A stretch of 64,000 nucleotides of DNA from Moritella sp. (GCF_013215705.1 NZ_JABSQR010000006.1:1-64000); one strand, 5' to 3'. Shown: positions 7,444-17,277, numbered from the stretch's first letter. Numbers and translations are program-made. The notes: generated from the letters alone by a model not told the origin.

Positions 7444-8244
7444 TTACACACTTATTTTTCTAGCGATGACTAAACCATGGTTACTTGACCCTAACAGAGA
7501 CGGTTCATCACATGTTTTTAGATGATAGCTCAACCACGTTTGATATTGCGCAGGGGTAAAGTTATTAACCCCTGACGAGATATATCGCCCAAATCCGTCT
7601 GTCGCTACATGACGTAATGTAGTAAAACCATGTGTGCTTACCAGCGCTTCCACTTCAGCTGGAGTAGCAAAGTAACCCACATTAAAAAAACTATCAGCAA
7701 GCTGACTTGGAACTAAACCCGATTCAAAAAGCGTAAAGAGAATCTCTGGTGTAACCAGCTCTGGGTATTGCTGAGCAAACATACCGGCAACGAAATAACG
7801 CGAAATGTAGGCAACCGCTAACACACCATTCGGCTTTAGAATTCGGTAAGCCTCTGCGATAGCTTGGTCACGCTGTTCTTGGGTCTGTAAATGATAGAGA
7901 GGCCCAAGAATAACGCAAAGGTCATGTGAATTACTTTCGATAAACGGCACTGAACAAGCATTACCTTCATAAATCGAAAGTGTTAAACCTTGTTCTTCGG
8001 TTTTACGCTTCAGAATGTTGACTTGATCAGGTACCAGTTCGACAGCCGTTGTATTACAACCCATTTTCGAAAAATTGAGAGAATATCGGCCGGTTGCAGC
8101 ACCTAATTCGATAACTTTGACGTTTGGAACAAGATACGCTTTCAGTGTATCCATTGTGGTATCAAATTCCATTTGAGTTATGAATTGCCGAGTAAGACGA
8201 CTATCTTCATTGGTATCTGTATACTGCTCTATTAATTCTTGCAT
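7444..8244 (-). CDS. Class I SAM-dependent methyltransferase
   Basis: A 266-residue enzyme with motif I Val-Ile-Glu-Leu-Gly-Ala-Ala-Thr-Gly-Arg-Tyr near residue 45, an acidic strand-2 end (Ala-Val-Glu-Leu-Val), and the UbiE/Methyltransf_11-type block Leu-Gly-Pro-Leu-Tyr-His-Leu. It should methylate a small molecule or be a detoxification enzyme; the substrate is unknown. The start at 8244 is chosen because AAGGAAG lies 5 nt upstream; a frame 10 codons longer has no ribosome site. Confidence 0.8.
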   Translation of the reverse strand: MQELIEQYTDTNEDSRLTRQFITQMEFDTTMDTLKAYLVPNVKVIELGAATGRYSLNFSKMGCNTTAVELVPDQVNILKRKTEEQGLTLSIYEGNACSVPFIESNSHDLCVILGPLYHLQTQEQRDQAIAEAYRILKPNGVLAVAYISRYFVAGMFAQQYPELVTPEILFTLFESGLVPSQLADSFFNVGYFATPAEVEALVSTHGFTTLRHVATDGFGRYISSGVNNFTPAQYQTWLSYHLKTCDEPSLLGSSNHGLVIARKISV

Positions 8245-8329
8245 GATACTTCCTTTTACAAGATCCGTTGACATAATTCAACAACCAAAAGTCAGCTAGA
8301 TATCACTTATTACCCCTTTCCAGACTCGA

Positions 8330-8800
8330 TTAAATGGCCGCTACCCACCTCATTATCGTTGTTACTATTTCATGGTGGTTAGCCTGATGTAACGCTTTAA
8401 AACCATGTTTTTTATAAAGCGCTATATTATGAGTCTCACACTGCAAATATAATTGCTGGATCCCTAAGCTCACAGCTTTGCTTTTAGCCTCTGAGATTAA
8501 TAAACCTCCAATGCCTCGTCCTCGACTTAAATGGTCAACAAAGACACCGCCTAACCAGTGCTCATATTGTGGATAGTTAGCATTTTCACGGTACTTTAGT
8601 TCAACAACGCCAACAAGTTCACGATTCTCATGAGCCACGATTGCTAACGGAATGGCAGTGCGATTAACCGACTTCTCGGCCACTTTTTCTAACACCATAT
8701 TTACGGTCATATTTGGGAATGCGTGAGCCCACTCACTGTAATACCATTGAGCTATGTTCTTTGCTTCATGCGGATGATCCGCGAGTAACGTTATTTCCAT
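8330..8800 (-). CDS. GNAT family N-acetyltransferase
   Basis: A 156-residue single-domain GNAT. The acetyl-CoA loop Arg-Gly-Arg-Gly-Ile-Gly-Gly-Leu-Leu is at about residues 94-102, and the C-terminal Leu-Tyr-Lys-Lys-His-Gly-Phe block follows. The middle strand Val-Gly-Val-Val-Glu-Leu-Lys-Tyr-Arg is well formed. Substrate unknown. The gene follows the LysE exporter by 20 bp, suggesting one transcript for exporter and acetyltransferase. Confidence 0.85.
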   Translation of the reverse strand: MEITLLADHPHEAKNIAQWYYSEWAHAFPNMTVNMVLEKVAEKSVNRTAIPLAIVAHENRELVGVVELKYRENANYPQYEHWLGGVFVDHLSRGRGIGGLLISEAKSKAVSLGIQQLYLQCETHNIALYKKHGFKALHQANHHEIVTTIMRWVAAI

Positions 8801-8820
8801 AATTTAGAGACCTATTTCAC

Positions 8821-9432
8821 CTATTTACTTGATGCTGCCAAGCCTACGCCAAAGCACATGAAAACACTGCCACTCACTTTATTAAGCGCTCGCCTGCCCT
8901 TTGGTTCTAATAATTTATTTTTAGCAAAACTTGCCAAAAAAGCATAGCCACTATGGATGGTAATGACTAAACAACAAAATGTTAAAGATAAAGTAATAAA
9001 TTGAGCAATATAACTCCCTTGAGAGTCTATAAATTGCGGAAATAAGGACATGAAAAATAATATGGGTTTGGGATTTGAGAGAGTAAGAGAAAGCCCTTCG
9101 ATATAACATTTTGCATTCGATTTCTCTTTCAGTTCGACATGGGAATTTAAGGGCGCTTGCGCTCCCCACATCTTTATACCCAGATAAATTAAATAGGCTG
9201 CCCCAATCAATTTTACCGCAGTAAATGCGATAGCAGAGGTTGCCAAAATAACGCCGATACTTGTTGCAGAAAGAACTGAAACAGTTAACACCCCAGTGGC
9301 AATACCAAATATGCCAGAAAGGGTATTTGAAGTTCCCCTTTGTATTGCGTTATTTATAGTTAAGATAACACCAGGACCAGGGCTGGCAATAGTAAGAACA
9401 GCCACGACAACATACATTAAATAATTTTCCAC
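8821..9432 (-). CDS. LysE family transporter
   Basis: A 203-residue inner-membrane protein with the family opening Ala-Ser-Pro-Gly-Pro-Gly-Val at residues 17-23, the conserved Leu-Ile-Gly-Ala-Ala-Tyr-Leu-Ile-Tyr-Leu-Gly-Ile segment near 75, and Ser-Asn-Pro-Lys-Pro-Ile-Leu-Phe-Phe near 118. Five to six membrane spans are apparent. Members export basic or other amino acids. It is a second member in this region, distinct from the one at 809-1435, and lies between two GNAT genes. Confidence 0.85.
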   Translation of the reverse strand: MENYLMYVVVAVLTIASPGPGVILTINNAIQRGTSNTLSGIFGIATGVLTVSVLSATSIGVILATSAIAFTAVKLIGAAYLIYLGIKMWGAQAPLNSHVELKEKSNAKCYIEGLSLTLSNPKPILFFMSLFPQFIDSQGSYIAQFITLSLTFCCLVITIHSGYAFLASFAKNKLLEPKGRRALNKVSGSVFMCFGVGLAASSK

Positions 9433-9476
9433 AACTTATCCTTATTGAAATATGCGACAGTAATTCAATCATATCG

Positions 9477-9938
9477 CTATCCAAGCCTCAAACGTTTCAG
9501 TAACTGCTGGCGCTTAATCTCTAAACTTAGTACGCCTTTGTGTCTGCCTACTTCCTTAAAACCCAGCGAAAAATACTGAGCTTTCGCCACGTTATTTTCG
9601 AAGACACAGCATGACACGTGGGAGTCATGGTCAAAATAATCTGGTTCTGTTGTAAGTACAGCTTTTAACAAACGAAATCCACACAAACCATTTTGATATT
9701 CTCGAGAGATTTGAAGTGAGTGAATAGTTTGGTTGTTTGTTGACACGTCATAAGCAATAAACCCTACAACATGACGTCCAGATTCTCCAACTAATACCGT
9801 CTTGGACATGTAATGCTTAATAATCGACTCTCTATTCCAATCGAGTCCCAATTCTTGTTGCATTGAGAACATGTTTACTTCTATCAGTTGGTAAATATGA
9901 TCCCAATCTGCACTAGAAACTTGTCTTATTTTCATCAT
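9477..9938 (-). CDS. GNAT family N-acetyltransferase
   Basis: A 153-residue GNAT-like protein starting Met-Met-Lys-Ile-Arg-Gln-Val. The central strand Val-Gly-Phe-Ile-Ala-Tyr-Asp-Val and the late Asn-Val-Ala-Lys-Ala-Gln-Tyr-Phe-Ser-Leu-Gly-Phe-Lys-Glu-Val block are typical. The acetyl-CoA loop is atypical (Tyr-Gln-Asn-Gly-Leu-Cys-Gly-Phe-Arg-Leu-Leu), so activity is less certain than for the other GNAT genes here. It is the first gene of the minus-strand belt, divergent from ndh. The ribosome site is weak. Confidence 0.7.
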   Translation of the reverse strand: MMKIRQVSSADWDHIYQLIEVNMFSMQQELGLDWNRESIIKHYMSKTVLVGESGRHVVGFIAYDVSTNNQTIHSLQISREYQNGLCGFRLLKAVLTTEPDYFDHDSHVSCCVFENNVAKAQYFSLGFKEVGRHKGVLSLEIKRQQLLKRLRLG

Positions 9939-10226
9939 TAATTCTCGAAGTTCATCACAGTTTATTATACAGAATTACGTATAACGAGTATTTCAAGTAT
10001 TTCGTTATGGAACAAGACTAATTCACCTACTAATTCAATTAATAAAATAACATAATATAAACTTACGTTAAGTACTTTACTAACCTAATGAAATATAGAT
10101 GATATCAATTTCGATTACTGTTACAGTTGAGTAATAGTCATTTACTATTTTTAGGGATTATAAATAACTGCGGTATAGATATAATGCCGTCATTAGATTT
10201 AGTTACCCAGAATGGTAGAATGTATT
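9939..10226. other. Divergent intergenic region between the GNAT gene and ndh
   Basis: About 290 bp, very A+T-rich. It holds one hairpin with 7-bp arms (9981-9987 / 10002-10008). No gene is visible. It is the boundary between the minus-strand accessory belt and the core metabolic region. Confidence 0.4.
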
Positions 10227-11441
10227 ATGTTAAGAATTGTTGTTGTAGGTGGCGGTGCAGCTGGCCTTGAATTAGTGACCCGATTAGGCCGAAATAAACG
10301 CCACGAAGTTATGCTCGTAGAGCCATCTTCACATCACTTCTGGAAACCTCGCTTACATGAAGTAGCGGCGGGTACCTTTGATGCCGAGTTGGATGCCGTG
10401 AGTTATTTCCAACATGCTGAATGTAATGGCTATACCCACATTCAAGATGCGATGACGGGATTAGACCGCGACAATAAAACCATCCGTTTACGAGGTATGA
10501 ATAGCGGTCCAACGACACTTCAATACGATCACTTAGTGATGGCCGTAGGCGCGATCAGTAATGATTTTAAAACCCCAGGTGTGAGTGAACATTGCTTGTT
10601 TTTAGATTCATCAGGACAAGCTGAACTGGCTTGGCAACAAATAAAACAACAACTAAAAGCCACTGGTACACGTCGTATATCTATTGTTGGTGCAGGCGCA
10701 ACAGGCGTAGAACTCGCCGCCGAACTCGCGAAGGTAAGCAGTAAATTACAACGTTATAGACAAGCATCAGAATTTGAAATCACCTTAGTCGAAGCAGCAG
10801 ACCGAGTGTTACCCGGCAGTCCAGAATGCATGTCAGAAAAGGTGCAGGAAGCGCTTAATAAACAAGGCATCATCATTCGCACTGCAACGCGTGTACAACG
10901 TGCTGAAGCGGGCAAATTAGTCACATCGGAAAACGAAGTAATTCCTGCCGATTTACAGATATGGGCAGCAGGTATTAAATGTGCAGAATGGTTAACCAAA
11001 CTCGACGGATTAGAGACCAACCGTTTAAACCAATTAATCGTGAATCCAACACTACAGTCGAGCCTTGATGACAATATTTTTGTGATAGGTGATAATGCGC
11101 AGTGTACGCAACCTGACGGTAGTATTGTGCCACCGCGTGCCCAAGCAGCTAACCAAGCAGCGACACATTTAGCAAAACAGTTTAATCGAATACTAAAAGA
11201 CAAACCATTACAGCCGTTTATCTATAACGATGGTGGTATGGTGGTCGCTGTCGGCCACAATAATGCCGTTGGCGCTTTAATGAATAATAGGATCGTATTG
11301 AAAGGACGTTTAATCCGATATTTATACGATACGATATTTCGTTTACACCAGCGAGTATTATTTAGCTGGAGACGCGTAACAGCACTTATGGTACTAAAAC
11401 GTATCAAAGCTATGCTAAACCCCTATTATAAAAGCTTTTAA
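10227..11441 (+). CDS. ndh: NADH dehydrogenase II (Ndh-like FAD oxidoreductase)
   Basis: A 404-residue type II NADH:quinone oxidoreductase: single-subunit, FAD-containing, non-proton-pumping, peripheral on the inner membrane. The FAD-binding Gly-Gly-Gly-Ala-Ala-Gly-Leu-Glu lies at residues 8-15. The NADH-binding Gly-Ala-Gly-Ala-Thr-Gly-Val-Glu is near 157, and the late FAD motif Val-Ile-Gly-Asp-Asn-Ala-Gln-Cys near 290. The whole order (Trp-Lys-Pro-Arg-Leu-His-Glu-Val-Ala, Trp-Ala-Ala-Gly-Ile-Lys, Pro-Pro-Arg-Ala-Gln-Ala) follows Escherichia coli Ndh. The start at 10227 gives the canonical N-terminus; an upstream in-frame ATG at 10212 lacks a ribosome site. It overlaps the convergent LprI-like gene tail to tail. 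Confidence 0.85.
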   Translation: MLRIVVVGGGAAGLELVTRLGRNKRHEVMLVEPSSHHFWKPRLHEVAAGTFDAELDAVSYFQHAECNGYTHIQDAMTGLDRDNKTIRLRGMNSGPTTLQYDHLVMAVGAISNDFKTPGVSEHCLFLDSSGQAELAWQQIKQQLKATGTRRISIVGAGATGVELAAELAKVSSKLQRYRQASEFEITLVEAADRVLPGSPECMSEKVQEALNKQGIIIRTATRVQRAEAGKLVTSENEVIPADLQIWAAGIKCAEWLTKLDGLETNRLNQLIVNPTLQSSLDDNIFVIGDNAQCTQPDGSIVPPRAQAANQAATHLAKQFNRILKDKPLQPFIYNDGGMVVAVGHNNAVGALMNNRIVLKGRLIRYLYDTIFRLHQRVLFSWRRVTALMVLKRIKAMLNPYYKSF

Positions 11442-11857
11442 CTTAAATCAGATGCGGCTGGTTCTGGCAATACCGGTTCTGAACTGTCCATATACGTTAA
11501 GTACTGTGACCAAAGTTCATGAGTACGCTGCAGAGTAAGTTTCGTTCGACAGCTTAACGTCATCACAACGCGCAACGAACCACCTCTGAACATAGTAAAT
11601 ACCGAATCACACTGTGATTTACTATACGACGTCCATGCTGACTGTGCGATGTTGATCGACTCTACAACGTAGGTATCCGCTGTATATTGCGCAATACTTT
11701 TATCAAGATAACGCTGCATTTCAGCTTCAGCATTATCTAACTTTAACTTAGCGCAGTAATTAATTTGCAACGTGTTTAATGCTTTATCGCAGTCTACCGT
11801 AGCCACGGCGCTAAAACTAAAAATACTCATCATCACAAGTATGATTGCCTTTACCAT
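11438..11857 (-). CDS. Secreted LprI/DUF1311-type protein
   Basis: A 139-residue protein with an N-terminal signal peptide (about residues 1-19, ending near Ala-Val-Ala-Thr) and a DUF1311 domain. The domain has the usual cysteines (Asp-Cys-Asp, Tyr-Cys-Ala-Lys, Gln-Cys-Asp, Ser-Cys-Arg), which probably form two disulfides, and the conserved Ala-Trp-Thr-Ser-Tyr-Ser-Lys-Ser-Gln-Cys block. The family is periplasmic; some members are described as lysozyme inhibitors. The exact role here is unknown. Confidence 0.75.
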   Translation of the reverse strand: MVKAIILVMMSIFSFSAVATVDCDKALNTLQINYCAKLKLDNAEAEMQRYLDKSIAQYTADTYVVESINIAQSAWTSYSKSQCDSVFTMFRGGSLRVVMTLSCRTKLTLQRTHELWSQYLTYMDSSEPVLPEPAASDLS

Positions 11858-11967
11858 TATAAAATCAACCTAAAAAATGAGCAGGCTGACAATATAACGT
11901 TATCTAACAATTAAACCAATTATTCTAGCAACTGGTAAGATTAGTTAGGTGTTATTAACTAGATTTT

Positions 11968-13161
11968 TTAACGAGGAATGTGTACCCAGCCTTCCATTAA
12001 AATACGTGCACTGCGGCTCATACTGGCTTTGGTGACCGTCCACTCACCATTAACTTCTCTTGCTTGCGCACCAACCCGCAGTGTACCCGACGGATGGCCG
12101 AAGTTCACCGTGTCACGACCCCCTCCACCCGCAGCCAAATTAACCAAAGTCCCTGGAACAGCGGCGGCAGCACCGATGGCAACAGCAGCAGTGCCCATCA
12201 TCGCATGATGTAATTTACCCATAGACAATGCCCGCACTGATAAATCAATCTCACCTGCTGCAACGTACTTATTACTGGAAGACACATAATCGGCCGACTT
12301 AGCAACAAATGCGACCTTAGGGGTATGCTGACGTAGCGCGGCTTCTGAGATGTCTGATATCAACCCCATCTGCACAGCGCCGTAAGCTCGGATCGTTTCA
12401 AACATAGCTAACGCTTCAACATCACCATTAATGGCATCTTGTAGCTCGGTGCCGGTATAACCAATATCGTCAGCATTAACAAAAATAGTCGGGATACCCG
12501 CATTAATCATCGTTACCTTTAACTGTCCACCCGCCACAACAGACTCAGGAACCAGCAAATCATCAATCAGATTACCAGTAGGAAACATCGAACCATTTCC
12601 ATCGGCAGGTTCCATAAATTCAACGGGTATTTCTGCCGCTGGAAAGGTAACACCATCAAGTTCAAAATCACCCGTTTCTTGCACTAGGCCGTTGCTAATT
12701 GGCACATGGGCGATAATCGTTTTCGCAATATTCGCCTGCCAAATACGTACAACTGCGATGCCATTTTCTGGAATTCGGCTAGCATCAACCAAACCACTGT
12801 TTATGGCAAAAGAGCCGACTGCTGCAGATAAATTGCCACAGTTACCACTCCAATCTACAAACGGTTTATCAATCGATACCTGACCAAACAGGTAATCCAC
12901 ATCATGGTCGGGTTTATCCGTTGCCGACACAATCACCGTTTTACTGGTACTCGATGTTGCTCCGCCCATACCATCTGTTTGCTTTCCGTAGGGATCAGGA
13001 CTACCAATCACTCGCAGCAACAACGCATCACGCGCTGCTCCCGGTATTTGCGCCGTTTCCGGCAAGTCTTGAAGACTAAAAAAAACGCCCTTGCTCGTGC
13101 CGCCACGCATGTAAGTAGCAGGGATCTTTAGTTGAGGTGAATACGCCATACTATTGTTCAT
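11968..13161 (-). CDS. prpF: PrpF, 2-methylaconitate cis-trans isomerase
   Basis: A 397-residue PrpF-family protein. It begins with the family opening Pro-Ala-Thr-Tyr-Met-Arg-Gly-Gly-Thr-Ser-Lys-Gly-Val-Phe and keeps the central Asp-Trp-Ser-Gly-Asn-Cys-Gly-Asn-Leu (near residue 107), which holds a conserved cysteine, plus a C-terminal His-Pro-Ser-Gly. It isomerises the 2-methylaconitate made by AcnD in the methylcitrate cycle. Its ATG overlaps the AcnD stop (TAATG), so it is translationally coupled and last in the prp operon. Confidence 0.95.
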   Translation of the reverse strand: MNNSMAYSPQLKIPATYMRGGTSKGVFFSLQDLPETAQIPGAARDALLLRVIGSPDPYGKQTDGMGGATSSTSKTVIVSATDKPDHDVDYLFGQVSIDKPFVDWSGNCGNLSAAVGSFAINSGLVDASRIPENGIAVVRIWQANIAKTIIAHVPISNGLVQETGDFELDGVTFPAAEIPVEFMEPADGNGSMFPTGNLIDDLLVPESVVAGGQLKVTMINAGIPTIFVNADDIGYTGTELQDAINGDVEALAMFETIRAYGAVQMGLISDISEAALRQHTPKVAFVAKSADYVSSSNKYVAAGEIDLSVRALSMGKLHHAMMGTAAVAIGAAAAVPGTLVNLAAGGGGRDTVNFGHPSGTLRVGAQAREVNGEWTVTKASMSRSARILMEGWVHIPR

Positions 13162-15764
13162 TAAGCCTCACTTGATTCAAGAAAGTCCTGCGCGAAGCGT
13201 TGTAACACGCCACCCGCGCCGTAGATAGACACTTCTTCCGCGGTATCTAAACGACAAGTCACAGGCACTTCAACAGTGTCACCATTTTTACGGTTAATAA
13301 TGAGGGTTAACGCTGAACCAGGTGTCGGTTCACCGATAACATCAAAGGTTTCACTGCCATCGATAGCATAGGTTTTACGGTTTTCACCGGCTTTAAATTC
13401 AAGTGGTAGCACGCCCATACCGACTAGGTTGGTACGGTGAATACGTTCAAACCCTTCGGCAACAATCGCTTCGACACCCGCCAAACGAACCCCTTTCGCC
13501 GCCCAATCTCGTGAAGAACCTTGACCATAATCGGCACCTGCCACAATAATCAGTGGTTGCTTACGTTCCATGTAGGTTTCAATCGCTTCCCACATGCGCA
13601 TTACGTTCCCTTCTGGCTCAACACGCGCTAATGATCCCTGCTTAACTTGGCCGTTTTCTAACACCATTTCATTATTTAGTTTCGGGTTAGCAAACGTCGC
13701 ACGTTGTGCTGTAAGGTGATCACCACGGTGCGTAGCATATGAGTTAAAATCAACTTCAGGTAAACCCATCTTATCTAAATAAGCACCCGCGGCACTATCT
13801 AGCATAATGGCGTTAGAAGGAGATAAATGATCGGTCGTAATATTGTCACCCAATACCGCTAATGGACGCATGCCTTTAAGGCTACGCTCACCTGCTAAAG
13901 CACCTTCCCAATAAGGCGGTCGGCGAATGTAGGTACTCATTTCACGCCAGTCATACAGCGGATCAATTTTCTCACCGTACTCAACACTACACTCGATATC
14001 CTTGCTAAACATCGAGTTGTAAACTTGACGGAATTGTTCTGGCTTCACACTTGCCTTAAGTACTGCATCAATCTCTTCATCGCTAGGCCAAATGTCTTTT
14101 AGGGTGATGGCATTACCAGCTTGATCTAAACCGAGCGTATCACGCTCTATATCAAAACGGATGGTACCCGCAATTGCATACGCAACCACTAATGGTGGCG
14201 AGGCAATAAAGGCTTCATTGGCATGTGGATGAATTCGGCCATCGAAATTACGGTTACCAGATAATACCGCGGTAGTATACAGATCACGATCCAACACTTC
14301 TTTCTGAATAACCGGGTCTAACGCACCACTCATGCCATTACACGAGGTACAGGCAAACGCGACAATACCAAAACCAAGTTGCTCTAACTCTGGCAATAAA
14401 TCGGCTTCTTGTAGATACAGCTTCACCGTTTTAGAACCTGGCGCCAATGAGGTTTTAACCCAAGGTTTACGGGTTAATCCAAGTTTATTAGCGTTACGGG
14501 CAATCAAACCTGCAGCAATCATATTGCGAGGATTACTGGTATTGGTACAACTGGTGATAGCGGCAATGATCACTGCACCGTCAGGCATTTTACCCGGTAC
14601 ATTTTCAACTTTGCCACTGATACCACGCTTGGCTAATTCAGAGGTAGGGACACGGTTATGTGGATTTGATGGACCAGCAATATTACGGCACACTGTCGAC
14701 AAGTCGAACTTAAGCACCCGATCATATTCAACGTTCGCTAAGTCATCAGCCCACAAACCGGTTTGTTTGGCATAGGTTTCCACCAGCTTAACTTGCTCGT
14801 CTTCACGCCCCGTTAATTTAAGGTAATCGATGGTCTGTTCATCAATTGAGAACAATGCAGCGGTCGCACCATATTCCGGTGTCATGTTAGAAATAGTAGC
14901 GCGATCACCTAGGGTCAGATGCGGTACACCTTCACCATAAAATTCCAGATAACTTGATACTACTTTCTGTGCACGTAAGAACTCGGTCAATGCTAAAACA
15001 GTATCGGTTGCTGTCATGCCTGCTGGTGGTTTACCAGTCAGTTCAACACCAATGATTTCTGGCAGACGCATGTATGATGCACGGCCTAACATTACGCTTT
15101 CAGCTTCAAGTCCACCGACACCAATGGCAATAACACCCAACGCATCAACCATTGGCGTATGACTATCTGTGCCCACTAAGGTATCTGGAAACGCCACGCC
15201 ATGAAGAGATTGGATCACCGGTGACATACGCTCTAAATTAATCTGATGCAGAATACCGTTACCAGGCGGGATCACATCTATATTCTTAAAGGCTGTTTTC
15301 GTCCAGTTAATAAAGTGGAAACGGTCATCGTTACGACGGTCTTCAATTGCACGGTTTTTTTCAAATGCATCTGGTTCGAAGCCTGCATGTTCAACAGCCA
15401 ATGAATGGTCAACGATCAATTGCGTTGGTACCACAGGATTAACCTTGGATGGATCACCGCCTTTTTCTGCAATCGCATCACGTAAACCCGCTAAATCAAC
15501 TAATGCGGTTTGCCCTAAAATATCATGGCAAACAACACGAGCAGGAAACCAAGGAAAATCAAGGTCGCGTTTACGTTCAATTAGCTGCTTTAACGAATCT
15601 TCTAATATTTCAGGATCACAGCGACGTACTAAGTTTTCTGCAAATACGCGTGAAGTATAAGGCAAAGTGGCATACGCACCGGGTTGGATTGAATCAACTG
15701 CAGAACGGGTATCAAAATAATCGAGCTCACTGCCCGGCAACGGTTTACGATAGTTAATGTTCAT
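13161..15764 (-). CDS. acnD: AcnD, Fe/S-dependent 2-methylcitrate dehydratase
   Basis: An 867-residue aconitase-superfamily enzyme that dehydrates 2-methylcitrate to 2-methylaconitate, replacing PrpD. The 4Fe-4S ligands are visible in Thr-Ser-Cys-Thr-Asn-Thr (about residue 394) and Cys-Thr-Ser-Cys-Asn-Gly (about 475-480). The swivel domain with Gly-Asp-Asn-Ile-Thr-Thr-Asp-His-Leu-Ser and Gly-Ser-Ser-Arg-Asp-Trp-Ala-Ala-Lys-Gly is at 640-770. Being adjacent to prpF and prpC distinguishes it from housekeeping aconitase. A 178-bp leader separates it from prpC, with no strong terminator. Confidence 0.95.
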   Translation of the reverse strand: MNINYRKPLPGSELDYFDTRSAVDSIQPGAYATLPYTSRVFAENLVRRCDPEILEDSLKQLIERKRDLDFPWFPARVVCHDILGQTALVDLAGLRDAIAEKGGDPSKVNPVVPTQLIVDHSLAVEHAGFEPDAFEKNRAIEDRRNDDRFHFINWTKTAFKNIDVIPPGNGILHQINLERMSPVIQSLHGVAFPDTLVGTDSHTPMVDALGVIAIGVGGLEAESVMLGRASYMRLPEIIGVELTGKPPAGMTATDTVLALTEFLRAQKVVSSYLEFYGEGVPHLTLGDRATISNMTPEYGATAALFSIDEQTIDYLKLTGREDEQVKLVETYAKQTGLWADDLANVEYDRVLKFDLSTVCRNIAGPSNPHNRVPTSELAKRGISGKVENVPGKMPDGAVIIAAITSCTNTSNPRNMIAAGLIARNANKLGLTRKPWVKTSLAPGSKTVKLYLQEADLLPELEQLGFGIVAFACTSCNGMSGALDPVIQKEVLDRDLYTTAVLSGNRNFDGRIHPHANEAFIASPPLVVAYAIAGTIRFDIERDTLGLDQAGNAITLKDIWPSDEEIDAVLKASVKPEQFRQVYNSMFSKDIECSVEYGEKIDPLYDWREMSTYIRRPPYWEGALAGERSLKGMRPLAVLGDNITTDHLSPSNAIMLDSAAGAYLDKMGLPEVDFNSYATHRGDHLTAQRATFANPKLNNEMVLENGQVKQGSLARVEPEGNVMRMWEAIETYMERKQPLIIVAGADYGQGSSRDWAAKGVRLAGVEAIVAEGFERIHRTNLVGMGVLPLEFKAGENRKTYAIDGSETFDVIGEPTPGSALTLIINRKNGDTVEVPVTCRLDTAEEVSIYGAGGVLQRFAQDFLESSEA

Positions 15765-15942
15765 AACTTAATCCATTAAATAAACGGGGCTTGAGATAAG
15801 CACAAAAAATCGGCTTTACTCCTCCCTCTTTTAATCAAAAATAACATTGTGATCTGCTCCTATTCATCAATAATGAAAACAAGTAGATCACTCAATACAG
15901 TATTATTTACTCATTCTTTATGAATGCTTTAATAACGGTCAC

Positions 15943-17067
15943 TTATCTGTCTGCGATTGGTGTTACGACTCTTGGCTCTGCGCCAATATAATCTGCACTT
16001 GGACGAATAATACGGTTGTTACTACGCTGTTCCATCACGTGCGCAGCCCAACCAGTTAAACGTGAGCAGACAAAAATCGGGGTGAATAATTTAGTCGGAA
16101 TGCCCATAAAATGATAAGCAGAGGCATGAAAGAAATCGGCATTACAGAACAGTTTTTTGCTATCCCACATAAACTCTTCACATGCCACCGAAATATCGTA
16201 TAACGAAGTATCACCGTGTTCGTGAGCCAATTTTTCTGACCATTTTTTAATGATCACATTACGCGGATCGGAAGTACGGTAAATCGCATGACCAAAGCCC
16301 ATAATTTTTTCTTTACGTGCAAGCATGCCTGCCATCTGAATTTTAGCGTCTGCAGGTGAAGTAAACGTCTGGATCATATCCATTGCCGCTTCATTTGCAC
16401 CTCCATGTAATGGCCCGCGTAATGTACCAATAGCACCCGTCACACACGAGAACATATCCGATAATGTTGATGCACACACACGCGCAGTAAAGGTTGAAGC
16501 ATTAAATTCATGCTCGGAATAAAGGATCAGCGATACATCCATCACCCGACGATGTTGTGCTGACGGTGTTTGACCACGCAATAACTTAAGGAAGTGACCA
16601 GCTAGCGATGCTTCATCACTAGTACAGTCAATTTCCACACCATCATGAGAATAACGATACCAGTAACACATGATTGCAGGGAACGCAGCCAGTAGACGAT
16701 TCGCGGCTTTATTTTGCGCTGAGAAATCAGTTTCAGGCTCAATGTTACCTAAAAATGAACAACCCGTTCGCATCACATCCATAGGGTGCGTTTCTGCAGG
16801 AATGTGCTGTAATACTTCTTTTAGCGACTGGGGTAAATCACGTAGGGTATTCAATTCAGCTTTGTATGTTTCAAGCTGGTCAAATGTCGGTAATTCACCG
16901 TTAAACAATAAATAAGCGACTTCTTCAAATGTTGCATTTTCGGCAAGATCAGCAATATCATAACCGCAATACGTTAAGCCGCTGCCTGATTTACCCACCG
17001 TACATAATTTTGTTTCACCTGCGCTTTGGCCACGTAAACCGGCACCTGATAATTTTTTATCTGTCAT
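15943..17067 (-). CDS. prpC: PrpC, 2-methylcitrate synthase
   Basis: A 374-residue citrate-synthase-family enzyme condensing propionyl-CoA with oxaloacetate. Catalytic histidines are in Gly-Pro-Leu-His-Gly-Gly-Ala-Asn-Glu and Gly-Phe-Gly-His-Ala-Ile-Tyr-Arg. The N-terminal Leu-Ser-Gly-Ala-Gly-Leu-Arg-Gly-Gln is typical of the methylcitrate branch. The length fits PrpC rather than the longer GltA. The start at 17067 has AAGGGAG upstream; an 8-codon longer frame does not. Confidence 0.95.
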   Translation of the reverse strand: MTDKKLSGAGLRGQSAGETKLCTVGKSGSGLTYCGYDIADLAENATFEEVAYLLFNGELPTFDQLETYKAELNTLRDLPQSLKEVLQHIPAETHPMDVMRTGCSFLGNIEPETDFSAQNKAANRLLAAFPAIMCYWYRYSHDGVEIDCTSDEASLAGHFLKLLRGQTPSAQHRRVMDVSLILYSEHEFNASTFTARVCASTLSDMFSCVTGAIGTLRGPLHGGANEAAMDMIQTFTSPADAKIQMAGMLARKEKIMGFGHAIYRTSDPRNVIIKKWSEKLAHEHGDTSLYDISVACEEFMWDSKKLFCNADFFHASAYHFMGIPTKLFTPIFVCSRLTGWAAHVMEQRSNNRIIRPSADYIGAEPRVVTPIADR

Positions 17068-17277
17068 AATTACTCCCTTAATTAATGTCAAACGGTTATT
17101 AATAGCAACTCTACATACTCAACTGTCTTTGACTACAATTGGCTCACATTGCAACATCCTGTTTGCTACTATTCGCTTGATGATTTAATTTCTATATCTG
17201 TAATGTCTATATTTTATATATATCGTTTTATTTCTAATATAAGTAATTTTAGTCGATTATCACGCGGACTATTTCGT

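Noticed and set aside
1-9940. The whole belt as a chromosomal integron cassette array
   Set aside because: Intergenic gaps are mostly 20-60 bp, too short for attC sites, and contain no paired AAC...GTT arms except at 4749-4815. No integrase is visible.
13161-15764. Plus-strand frames opposite acnD
   Set aside because: Shadow frames of a strongly coding gene; no motif or ribosome site.
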